5,109 bases of DNA, taken from contig DATMBL010000318.1 in assembly GCA_035559295.1 (NCBI GenBank), positions 1 to 5,109 on the forward strand. The letters are read 5' to 3'. The first letter of the stretch is position 1, and every line of letters begins with the position of its first letter. Positions 1-5,109 of this stretch are shown piece after piece. A model generated the notes under the pieces. The model was not told the origin of the DNA, did no database searches, and worked only from the letters and a program-made list of their open reading frames with translations. Source of the stretch: DATMBL01 sp035559295 (GTDB lineage: Bacteria; Desulfobacterota; Binatia; UBA9968). Both the position numbers and the translations under genes were made by a program.

Positions 1-216
1 TCAAAAAACCGCTCGAGCCGATAGATCATAAAGGTTACAGCCGCCGCCTTCGGCCGCGTCTGGCGAATCGAGCCTAAGCTTACACCAGAAGGGGCGTTTT
101 CCGCAAAAACCTCCGCTTGGGCGCGGCCGGTTGCGTCCGGCGCTCTCGACCGGACCGAGCCAACGCCGCTCGCGCAAAACGGCCGACGGCCGACTTCCCG
201 CTCCGCCTCTCGTTTA

Positions 217-244
217 CAAACTTGGCCAACCGCGGACAAGTTTG
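217..244. repeat. 8-bp inverted repeat upstream of the zinc-finger gene
   Basis: The arms CAAACTTG (217-224) and CAAGTTTG (237-244) are perfect reverse complements around a 12-base spacer. As RNA they could form a short stem-loop; as DNA they could be a protein-binding site. There is no T-tract after either arm, so a terminator is unlikely. The element lies about 155 bases upstream of the zinc-finger start codon. It could be chance, since 8-bp repeats occur occasionally. Confidence 0.35.
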
Positions 245-388
245 CTCGACAAGATCCTTGCGGGCGGGTGGTGGCATTGTGGGGCGGTTCTCGGAACTTT
301 GCGGCAAATCAGGCAGTTACAGCGTATCGGTGGGACCTTGCGGCGCCTGGCACCCGCGTTGCTCATTCCCGCGAGCAACAAATTACTT

Positions 389-395
389 GGAGGAG
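389..395 (+). promoter_or_regulatory. Strong Shine-Dalgarno site of the zinc-finger gene
   Basis: The sequence GGAGGAG sits with its GGAGG core 7 bases before the ATG at 401, close to ideal spacing. It decides the start: the same frame is open upstream with an ATG at 131, but only the ATG at 401 has a ribosome binding site. Confidence 0.85.
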
Positions 396-400
396 CAACG

Positions 401-550
401 ATGAAAATGCTACTCGCCACGATGTTCAAAAAAGTCCCGGTACGGCGGACCAAACAGCGGGCAACGATCTGCAAGCGCTGCGGCGCCCGCATCTATTCAC
501 TGAGTTTCCTCAAGGCGCATCTCGAGGCGCACGATCGCAAAGCCCATTGA
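401..550 (+). CDS. Small protein with one classical C2H2 zinc finger
   Basis: This 49-residue basic protein contains a single C2H2 finger: C24-x2-C27-x12-H40-x3-H44. The hydrophobic core positions of the classical pattern are present too, with I31 four residues after the second cysteine and L37 three residues before the first histidine. The N-terminal 23 residues are rich in lysine and arginine (K10, K11, R15, R16, K18, R20), and the tail is short and polar. In this family zinc fingers bind DNA, RNA or protein, so nucleic-acid binding is the natural guess, but the target is unknown. The 12-residue spacing is that of classical, mainly eukaryotic fingers rather than the 9-residue spacing of bacterial Ros/MucR proteins. 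The start is chosen from the ribosome binding site ending 5 bases upstream. A strong hairpin follows the stop codon, suggesting a single-gene transcript. Finger assignment is secure; function is not. Confidence 0.85.
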   Translation: MKMLLATMFKKVPVRRTKQRATICKRCGARIYSLSFLKAHLEAHDRKAH

Positions 551-572
551 TACGCCTCACTGTCCAGTCCAG

Positions 573-611
573 CGGACGGGCGTCGGGGCCTGGTTCCCCG
601 AGGCCCGTCTG
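573..611 (+). terminator. Strong hairpin after the zinc-finger gene, terminator-like but lacking a T-tract
   Basis: GACGGGC (575-581) pairs with GCCCGTC (603-609), and CGGGG (584-588) pairs with CCCCG (596-600), with a symmetric 2x2 internal loop between them and a 7-base apical loop. One wobble and one further C-G pair extend the base to 573 and 611. The hairpin begins 22 bases after the zinc-finger stop codon. No T-run follows directly; the nearest T-rich stretch is at 649-659. It may therefore be an imperfect intrinsic terminator or a 3'-end stabilising structure rather than a canonical terminator. Confidence 0.5.
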
Positions 612-692
612 GGCTTGAAACCGAGGCATTCTTTACAGCGGAGCCGACTTTTTCTTTCCTTGTGACTCTCTCTTTGCTATCTCCATTTATCC

Positions 693-926
693 ATGAACCC
701 CCCGCGCCAAAAGCGCTACTTCACGATCAGCGAGGCGGCCAAGAAGCTCCGCGTCACTCGCGCTGCAATCCATCAGGCGATCCGTAAGGGCAAGCTCGAG
801 GCCCACTGGGGCATCGTAACGCAGGTCATCGAGAAACCGGCGTTGCAGATCGTGGCTGAGGATCTCGCTCAATACCGCGTTGACTTGTCCCGACAGGAAC
901 GGGGAAAAAAAATTGATTTAGCTTGA
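693..926 (+). CDS. Small helix-turn-helix DNA-binding protein, excisionase/MerR type
   Basis: This 77-residue protein carries a helix-turn-helix of the excisionase (HTH_17/MerR-like) superfamily. The core runs from Y9 to about A37: a T11-I12-S13-E14-A15-A16 first-helix entry, then L19-x-V21-T22 turn and R23-A24-A25-I26 at the recognition helix, followed by I30-R31-K32-G33-K34-L35, where winged members place their wing. A second half (41-64) ends with V54-A55-E56-D57-L58-x2-Y61, which resembles the usual domain end, and the tail is basic (QERGKK). Such proteins bind DNA as small regulators or recombination directionality factors. No integrase or att site is visible nearby, so a chromosomal regulator is more likely than a phage excisionase. 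No Shine-Dalgarno site is evident before the ATG; the leader is pyrimidine-rich. No other start is better supported. Confidence 0.85.
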   Translation: MNPPRQKRYFTISEAAKKLRVTRAAIHQAIRKGKLEAHWGIVTQVIEKPALQIVAEDLAQYRVDLSRQERGKKIDLA

Positions 927-951
927 TCACGTTGTCAAGCTGAGGTAGAAT
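923..951 (+). promoter_or_regulatory. Sigma70-type promoter for the 64-residue gene
   Basis: TTGATC at 923-928 (four of six to the -35 consensus) and TAGAAT at 946-951 (five of six to the -10 consensus) are separated by exactly 17 bases. Predicted transcription would start near 957-959, giving a leader of roughly 68 bases before the ATG at 1026. The -35 hexamer overlaps the stop codon of the helix-turn-helix gene, so the following gene may be transcribed independently of it. This is a prediction from sequence only. Confidence 0.5.
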
Positions 952-1025
952 CTCCCCCGGTTGCGCCGGAGGTCGGGCGTATCCTTTGGTGCTCGCGAAC
1001 GCCGGCGCTCGAGCCAAGACTCTCA

Positions 1026-1220
1026 ATGCTCGTCCTGAAGAACGGATCTGTCTACGCGAGCGTCCCGGTTCGGCTCGTCCTGCATTCGAAGGACGCCGGT
1101 TTCGTCGTCATCGGCAACGAGGGCGCGCGCGTTTTGGTGCGCGGAGAGGAGATCCGAGAGCTTTTCGAGCTGCTTCGGCCTTTCGTCGGAAAAGAAACCA
1201 ACGATATCGACGTCGCATGA
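1026..1220 (+). CDS. Hypothetical 64-residue protein of unknown function
   Basis: I do not recognise this protein. The frame has strong G/C preference at third codon positions, which supports real coding. The first two thirds (about 1-41) look beta-rich, with alternating hydrophobic residues around V3, V9, V13-V15, V17-L19 and V27-I29. An amphipathic helix follows (about 41-53, rich in E, L and R), then a polar acidic tail. There is no signal peptide, membrane segment or cysteine. The strands-then-helix order is faintly reminiscent of small single-stranded nucleic-acid-binding folds such as PC4, but I see no diagnostic motif and do not assign it. The frame is open back to 927, yet contains no other ATG, GTG or TTG codon, so the ATG is the only usual start although it has no clear Shine-Dalgarno site. 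It is read in the same frame as the preceding helix-turn-helix gene, separated by 99 bases. Confidence 0.65.
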   Translation: MLVLKNGSVYASVPVRLVLHSKDAGFVVIGNEGARVLVRGEEIRELFELLRPFVGKETNDIDVA

Positions 1221-1222
1221 AC

Positions 1223-1247
1223 CGGCGGGCTTTTAAGACGACCGCCG
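1223..1247. terminator. Weak hairpin between convergent genes, possible bidirectional terminator
   Basis: CGGCGG (1223-1228) and CCGCCG (1242-1247) can form a 6-bp stem with a 13-base loop that contains TTTTAA. It starts 2 bases after the stop of the 64-residue gene and lies 31 bases beyond the stop of the histidine kinase on the other strand, a place where a shared terminator would be expected. The T-run is in the loop rather than after the stem, so it does not fit the canonical pattern well. Confidence 0.25.
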
Positions 1248-1278
1248 CGCCAGCACCCGAGAGCCCCGCCCGGGCAGT

Positions 1279-3138
1279 TCACGAAGCGGTCCGCGCAAAA
1301 ACGACTGTCGGTCGGTCTTCGAGAGAAGCGGGGGCGCCGGCGCGCGAGCGCGTGCTGTCGCTGCTCGGATGCCCGCCCGAGGCGAGCGGCAACGTGAGCG
1401 TAAAACGCGACCCTCGATTAAGTTCGCTTTCAACCGCGATGTCACCGTGCAACGCGGTCGCGAGCGTCTTCGCGACGTAAAGACCCAACCCGGTCCCCTC
1501 GAAGGCTCTGGCTGTGGAGCTGTCCACTTGATGGAAAGCATCGAAGACCCTAGGCTGCGCTTCGCGAGCGATGCCGATCCCGGTATCGGTCACTTCGAAT
1601 TGCACGGCTCGTGGCTCCGGGAGATAACGCGCCGTCACCGACACATGACCCTTCTGGGTGAATTTGAGCGCGTTATCGATTAGGTTTCCCAGGATTCGCT
1701 TGAGCTTGTCTTCGTCGGTCATCAACGTCGGAAGGTCTCCGGCGCAGGTCCAGTTCAAAGCGACGTTCGCCGACGCGCGGGTGCTAAATTTTATCTGCAG
1801 CTGCCTTACCACCTGCGCCACGTCAACGGCCCGGTTTGTCACCACAACCTTGCCCGTCTGCAGCCCCGTCACCTCGAGGATAGCCTCGAGCATCGCGTGC
1901 AGCTGAGATGCTCGTTCGCCGACGATCTCCAGCGCCGCAGTTTGCTCGCGGCTAACGGCGCCCAACGCGCCGCCCTTCAACAACTCGACGTAACCCATCA
2001 TGACGCTGAGAGGCGTCCGCAGCTCGTGCGAAATCATGCCGAGGAATTCATCCTTGACCCTGTTCGACCTTTCCAGCGCAGCGAATTGGTGGCCCAACTG
2101 CTCGGCCATCCGATTCAGGGCGGCCGCGAGCTCCTCGAATTCGTCGTTCGATTGCACGTGCACCCGCTTGTGAAAATGACCGGCGGCGATTTCGCGCGTC
2201 GCCGCATGCAGCTGTTCGACCGGAGTCAGCCTCTTGCGGAGCTGGTATAGGGCGAATAAAACGGCGAGCCCGACCGACGCTCCCACTGCCAGAGAAAAAC
2301 TCCAGGCCAGCGCTCCGATCGACGCGAACAGCCCCTCTTTCGACGCGATCAGAATCACCGTCCAATCCGGCGTATGGAAGAAAGCCGCCATCGGTATCGT
2401 CCAATAGCTGGCAAGATGCTCTTCCCCCCTGTCGTTCACCGCGAGATCGCCGGCCCTCAAATTCTTGGACATCAGTTCGATCGTCGCGAGAGTCGGCGCT
2501 CGTGGATCGAGATCGCAGCTAAGAGGCCGGCCGGCATCGCCCACGATGCAGGCTCGGACGTAGGCCGGCATCGCCTGCCGCGCTTCTTCGCCCCACAGGA
2601 ACGCTCTGTTGGCCACGGCGGCGAGCACGAGACCGGTTGCTTCCTCGCTAGCGAGCTTCTTTCGCATCACGATCACTGGCGATCGAACACGGGCCGAATG
2701 GAGCACCGAAATCAGCGCTTTGCCGGAACGCAAATGCGCCGATTCCGCGGGTGTAAGTTCGGGCAGGGGGTCGAGCCCAGGGAAAACATGCCTCTCGCTG
2801 TAGCTCGCGAGCGCGACCCGATCGAGCCTGTGGTAGCGGTCCTCCTGTCGCGGGCTGAGCGCCCCGGGGCGGGCCCGGCCGCGGGTACCGGTAAATTCCA
2901 CGGCGACCGTCTCTAACTCAGCTTCAAGCAACATCAGTCGCACGTGAACGTCCATGCCGTACGCCTTGGCCATCTCGCGCAGTTGCCGCTGGCTCTTCGC
3001 GGCAAAAAAAGCCGCCACCTGGTTGTAGGCGACAACGACCAGCGCTGCGAAAGGAATGAGGGCGCAAAACAAAAAGACGAGAAAGATCCGGCGCGCGACC
3101 CTGCTGCGTAACGATTTTGATCGCAGATCCAACATCAC
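1279..3138 (-). CDS. Membrane sensor histidine kinase (dCache-like sensor, HAMP, HisKA, HATPase_c)
   Basis: This 619-residue sensor kinase would autophosphorylate in response to an unknown periplasmic signal. The order is: membrane segment about 18-38; a large periplasmic region about 45-267 that ends like a double-Cache sensor; second membrane segment about 272-298; HAMP linker about 299-351; HisKA dimerisation domain about 361-427 with phospho-acceptor H371 in the HELRTP motif; and HATPase_c about 472-585. The ATPase has the N box (N485 to N489), G1 (D518-T519-G520-I521-G522), F box (F532-x2-F535) and G2 (G548-T549-G550-L551-G552), so the catalytic machinery looks intact. A polar 34-residue tail follows. 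Translation is assigned from the GTG at 3138, which lies 3 bases after the pseudopilin stop codon with an AGG just upstream; the ATG in the next codon (3135) is an equally plausible start. No intact response regulator lies in the window, so the partner and output are unknown. Confidence 0.95.
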   Translation of the reverse strand: MMLDLRSKSLRSRVARRIFLVFLFCALIPFAALVVVAYNQVAAFFAAKSQRQLREMAKAYGMDVHVRLMLLEAELETVAVEFTGTRGRARPGALSPRQEDRYHRLDRVALASYSERHVFPGLDPLPELTPAESAHLRSGKALISVLHSARVRSPVIVMRKKLASEEATGLVLAAVANRAFLWGEEARQAMPAYVRACIVGDAGRPLSCDLDPRAPTLATIELMSKNLRAGDLAVNDRGEEHLASYWTIPMAAFFHTPDWTVILIASKEGLFASIGALAWSFSLAVGASVGLAVLFALYQLRKRLTPVEQLHAATREIAAGHFHKRVHVQSNDEFEELAAALNRMAEQLGHQFAALERSNRVKDEFLGMISHELRTPLSVMMGYVELLKGGALGAVSREQTAALEIVGERASQLHAMLEAILEVTGLQTGKVVVTNRAVDVAQVVRQLQIKFSTRASANVALNWTCAGDLPTLMTDEDKLKRILGNLIDNALKFTQKGHVSVTARYLPEPRAVQFEVTDTGIGIAREAQPRVFDAFHQVDSSTARAFEGTGLGLYVAKTLATALHGDIAVESELNRGSRFTLTLPLASGGHPSSDSTRSRAGAPASLEDRPTVVFARTAS

Positions 3139-3141
3139 CTG

Positions 3142-3624
3142 TTAAAAGTCCGAAGCGCGCCCGATGTAAGCACCGTTGTTCGCTCGAATGACATCATCCT
3201 CGCTGTCTTTGGCCGTAAGCGGCGGCTTGCTCTTCCCGTCCGGCCCCATGCTGTAGAGGTCGTAATCGGTGTTGATTGGCACCAGGAATCTGTCTTTGCG
3301 GGCTTCCGCCTTCGTTTTGGTATCGCCCTCGATCTTCAGATACTTGTACGGGCGGCCCCACGGGTCCAAAACATTGGCGTTTGGCAAGCCCGCTAATGAC
3401 GAGGGCAGGCTCCCGTTATCGAACTGGTAAACTTGTATCGCTGTTTGCAGAGTCCGCAGATCCTCGATGGCTTTGACCTGCTCCGCTCTGACCTTGTACT
3501 GGATAAACTGCGGAACGCCTAACGCGGCCAAGGCGCCGAGAATCGTGACGGCGATCAAGACCTCGGTCAGTGTGAATCCGCTAGCATGTCGTGCTTCTTC
3601 AGAGCGCTCTGGAGCCACGGTCAT
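3142..3624 (-). CDS. GspG-like type II secretion pseudopilin / type IV pilin-like prepilin
   Basis: This 160-residue protein has a class III prepilin signal: processing after G16 would leave F17 as the first residue, with the conserved glutamate at mature position 5 (E21) and a hydrophobic helix about 17-38. The rest matches major pseudopilins of the GspG type: a coiled alpha stem with repeated Q, L and A residues (about 48-70), the DPWGRPY signature at 87-93, YDLYSMGPDGK at 121-131, and an acidic DD at 143-144 before NNG at 149-151, the area that binds calcium in GspG. Mature subunits are cleaved by PilD-type peptidase and assembled into a short periplasmic filament. The leader is unusually long and acidic (E6, E9, E10) compared with the usual short basic leader. 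No other secretion genes are present, so this is a stand-alone pseudopilin here. The start lacks a clear Shine-Dalgarno site. It could equally be a minor pilin of another type IV filament. Confidence 0.9.
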   Translation of the reverse strand: MTVAPERSEEARHASGFTLTEVLIAVTILGALAALGVPQFIQYKVRAEQVKAIEDLRTLQTAIQVYQFDNGSLPSSLAGLPNANVLDPWGRPYKYLKIEGDTKTKAEARKDRFLVPINTDYDLYSMGPDGKSKPPLTAKDSEDDVIRANNGAYIGRASDF

Positions 3625-3660
3625 TGCACGATGCTTCAGGCTCAGGTCTGGTTTCGGACA

Positions 3661-4050
3661 TCAACGCCTGAGACTCGCCTTTTTCCACACAACCTCTATT
3701 TGGTTCTTGAACCTGATCTCCCCGCCGCCATTTGTCGTGTAGAAGAAGAAAAACTGCTGGCGCACACCGTCACGCATTGCGAAAAGTCCGTACGACATCG
3801 GTTGGCCCTCACCACCCCTCTCGAACTCGGAGATATCATACGTGTGGATTTCTCCGTCGGCGGTTTCCAGCCTGATGGCCGAATCGGTTATTTCGAAAGA
3901 AAGACCCTGGTACTTGGGATGTTCGGTCATCCAGACGCCCAAAAGTTCGTGCGGGATGCGGTCATCGTATGCGGAAAGCACCAGCGTGAGGCCCAGTCCA
4001 ATCCCGGAAACCAGCGCTAAAGCGATTTTCGACGCTCTCCCGGCCCGCAT
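3661..4050 (-). CDS. Small exported or membrane-anchored protein of unknown function, lipocalin-like pattern
   Basis: I do not recognise a named family for this 129-residue protein. The N-terminus is basic (R2, R5, K8) and is followed by a hydrophobic segment at about 9-26, with L25-S26-A27 as a possible signal peptidase I site; it could also remain as an anchor. The mature part has the look of a small beta-barrel: G38-x-W40 near the first strand, then alternating hydrophobic strands (51-61, 68-72, 97-104, 111-121). A GxW near the first strand is typical of lipocalin-like and calycin folds, but that is only a resemblance. It is the first gene of a likely operon, 36 bases before the pseudopilin gene. 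A stop codon 33 bases upstream in frame and the absence of other usual start codons between fix the ATG as the start, despite no clear Shine-Dalgarno site. Confidence 0.75.
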   Translation of the reverse strand: MRAGRASKIALALVSGIGLGLTLVLSAYDDRIPHELLGVWMTEHPKYQGLSFEITDSAIRLETADGEIHTYDISEFERGGEGQPMSYGLFAMRDGVRQQFFFFYTTNGGGEIRFKNQIEVVWKKASLRR

Positions 4051-4215
4051 TCGCGCAGTGGATTCAGCAATGGCGATGCCAGTTCACTGCCGTCGGAGAC
4101 CGCGCCTTTGCCACTTATTTTCCAAGAACTTAGCTTCCGTGCACCGCCGCCGCCGGCATACGTAAGATGTCACAAACCGACACCATTGCCCAAAATCGGC
4201 CGTGCGCGGCGAACA

Positions 4216-4228
4216 GTTGTTAAACAAC
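4216..4228. promoter_or_regulatory. Short palindrome, possible operator between divergent units
   Basis: GTTGTT and AACAAC form a perfect 6+6 palindrome around one central base. It lies in the intergenic region about 165 bases upstream of the minus-strand operon and 36 bases before the first ATG of the decayed receiver gene. A palindrome of this size in this place could be an operator half-site pair, but no promoter could be assigned confidently on either strand near it, so chance cannot be ruled out. Confidence 0.25.
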
Positions 4229-4264
4229 CGTTGACTTCCACTCACCGGCCCTGGGCGCCCCGCC

Positions 4265-4810
4265 ATGCTTCAGACCGACTGGATTGCGTCGATGATCGAG
4301 GAATTACATCGGGTGGTAAATTGAGGGATTTTTGACAGCGAATGGCTTACAGACGTCGTCGAGATCCGACTCATCTACCGGGTCACACAGGACCCTGGGG
4401 CCGGAACAGAAAGGCAGGTCCTCTATGGCAGAATCCGAACCGCTCCGCCAACCCAACCTGCCAAACTCCTCCTCATCGAGCGAGAGGCCGTCACGCGGTT
4501 GAACCTGATGGAGATTCTTACCGGCGAAGGCTATTCGGTTGTAGGCATGGCGCGGGGGGAGGAGGTCCTAAAAAAGCTCCGAATGGAACGCTTCGACGCC
4601 GTGATCACTGATACCAGCGCCGCCGGTAAAGTCACCGCCGGAGTAACACTGAGCGAGTTTGAACGGTTTCATCCCGGTAAACCGATGCTACTCATCACGG
4701 CTCAACGCCGCAGCACGCTTGGCGAGTAGGAACTAAAAGCGGTGTACGTTGCCAACCCCATTCAAATCGAGGAGTTCCTTTTTCAGCTGAGGGACGCCCT
4801 CGGACGATAG
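4265..4810 (+). pseudogene. Decayed response-regulator receiver (REC) gene with two in-frame stop codons
   Basis: One frame runs from the ATG at 4265 to a TAG at 4808 but is interrupted by TGA at 4322-4324 (codon 20) and TAG at 4727-4729 (codon 155). Receiver homology covers about codons 66-180: first strand KLLLIERE, a helix with LNLMEILTGEGY, the phospho-acceptor position D116 in FDAVITD, T145 in MLLITA, and, beyond the second stop, YVANP followed by an amphipathic last helix IEEFLFQLRDAL. The continuation past the TAG is clearly receiver-like and in the same frame, so the TAG is most simply a Q-to-stop change (CAG to TAG). The second residue of the acidic pair is arginine (R73) and the conserved lysine is asparagine (N164), so phosphorylation competence was probably already lost. 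Codons 21-65 match nothing I know. Between the two stops the only usual start (ATG/GTG/TTG) before the receiver core is a TTG at 4499, which would delete the first strand. How far the original gene extended upstream is uncertain. Confidence 0.7.
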
Positions 4811-4893
4811 CGCCAGCGCACCCGCCGCCGCAGCTTTGCGCGCGCGCAACACCATCGGAGCCGAACGATAGAAGGATTCTCGAGGTTCAAAAA

Positions 4894-4990
<97 letters not shown>

Positions 4991-4991
<1 letters not shown>

Positions 4992-5019
4992 ATATTGCCG
5001 AAAAGGCCGAGGTAGTCAA
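4991..5019 (-). promoter_or_regulatory. Sigma70-type promoter of tRNA-Phe
   Basis: On the minus strand TTGACT (complement of 5014-5019; five of six to consensus) is followed after 17 bases by AATATT (complement of 4991-4996; four of six). A transcript would begin near 4984, only a few bases before the mature tRNA 5' end at 4980. Shifted -10 readings with longer spacing (TATTTC at 4989-4994) are possible but fit less well. Confidence 0.55.
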
Positions 5020-5109
5020 GAATTGGTGCGGCTTGTTTCGCTTCGGCGGCTCCGGATGCTAACGCGGCGGGCGCTCATCGCCGGAGCTCAAACGGCTCCC
5101 AGAGCGACT

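Larger units (their letters stand above)
1..400. other. Intergenic or leader region without a convincing gene
   Basis: This 400-base stretch holds no open frame that I would call a gene. Frames are open here on both strands, but they overlap one another, show arginine- and proline-rich low-complexity translations and lack ribosome binding sites, as expected of random GC-rich DNA. The structure I can see is an 8-bp inverted repeat at 217-244 and, at the right end, the ribosome binding site of the zinc-finger gene. I found no convincing sigma70 promoter; the best pair, TTGCGG at 299-304 and a poor -10 near 322-327, is too weak to annotate. A partial gene running off the left edge cannot be excluded. 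Confidence 0.5.

Noticed and set aside
131..400. N-terminal extension of the zinc-finger frame back to an ATG at 131
   Set aside because: The extension is low-complexity, has no ribosome binding site, and a strong Shine-Dalgarno site sits at the correct distance before the ATG at 401.
80..492. Overlapping short open frames on both strands in the left 400 bases
   Set aside because: They lack start signals and recognisable content, and overlapping frames on both strands are expected in GC-rich DNA with few stop codons.
693..926. Helix-turn-helix protein as a marker of an integrated element
   Set aside because: Excisionase-type folds are common in ordinary small regulators, and no integrase, att repeat or phage gene is present. 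The tRNA-Phe at 4908-4980 shows no duplicated 3' end within the window.
693..1220. The helix-turn-helix gene and the 64-residue gene as one gene split by a stop, since both use the same frame
   Set aside because: The first encodes a complete domain with its natural tail, the 99 bases between them look non-coding, and a promoter lies at the junction.
1369..2916. Several plus-strand open frames of 64-180 codons inside the kinase region
   Set aside because: They are antisense to a histidine kinase with every catalytic motif in place, and their translations show no motif or codon bias of their own.
4342..4611. Plus-strand frame of 89 codons overlapping the receiver pseudogene
   Set aside because: Its translation is rich in R, P and G with no domain, while the alternative frame gives a recognisable receiver fold.
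4499..4729. A functional short receiver protein starting at the TTG at 4499
   Set aside because: It would lack the first strand and acidic pair as well as the last strand and helix, so it could not fold as a receiver. Decay of a longer gene is the simpler explanation.

Overview
The window is GC-rich bacterial chromosomal DNA. A dCache-type histidine kinase with two membrane segments and a class III prepilin of the GspG type indicate a Gram-negative organism with an inner membrane and a type II secretion or type IV pilus-like machine. The tRNA-Phe gene does not encode its CCA end. None of this fixes a phylum; Pseudomonadota, deltaproteobacterial lineages, Acidobacteriota and Methylomirabilota-like groups all remain possible. 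I see no insertion sequence, CRISPR array, phage module or rRNA.

Left part (1-1220, plus strand). About 400 bases without a convincing gene lead into three very small genes. The first (401-550) is a 49-residue protein with one textbook C2H2 zinc finger and a strong ribosome binding site, followed by a strong hairpin. The second (693-926) is a 77-residue excisionase/MerR-type helix-turn-helix protein. The third (1026-1220) is a 64-residue protein of unknown function, preceded by a good sigma70-type promoter that overlaps the stop codon of the second.

Middle part (1279-4050, minus strand). A compact three-gene unit is transcribed leftward: a small exported or membrane-anchored protein (129 aa), a GspG-like pseudopilin (160 aa), and a large membrane sensor histidine kinase (619 aa). 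The gaps are 36 and 3 bases, so co-transcription is likely and the kinase is probably translationally coupled to the pseudopilin. The kinase meets the 64-residue gene tail to tail across a short spacer.

Right part (4051-5109). An intergenic stretch with a short palindrome separates this unit from a divergent, decayed response-regulator receiver gene (about 4265-4810). One reading frame runs through it but is cut by an in-frame TGA and an in-frame TAG, and two conserved receiver residues are altered. The window ends with a minus-strand tRNA-Phe(GAA) that has its own promoter and lies inside a 9-bp inverted repeat. No intact response regulator is present here, so the kinase is an orphan within this window; the decayed receiver may be what is left of a former partner, but that is inference.
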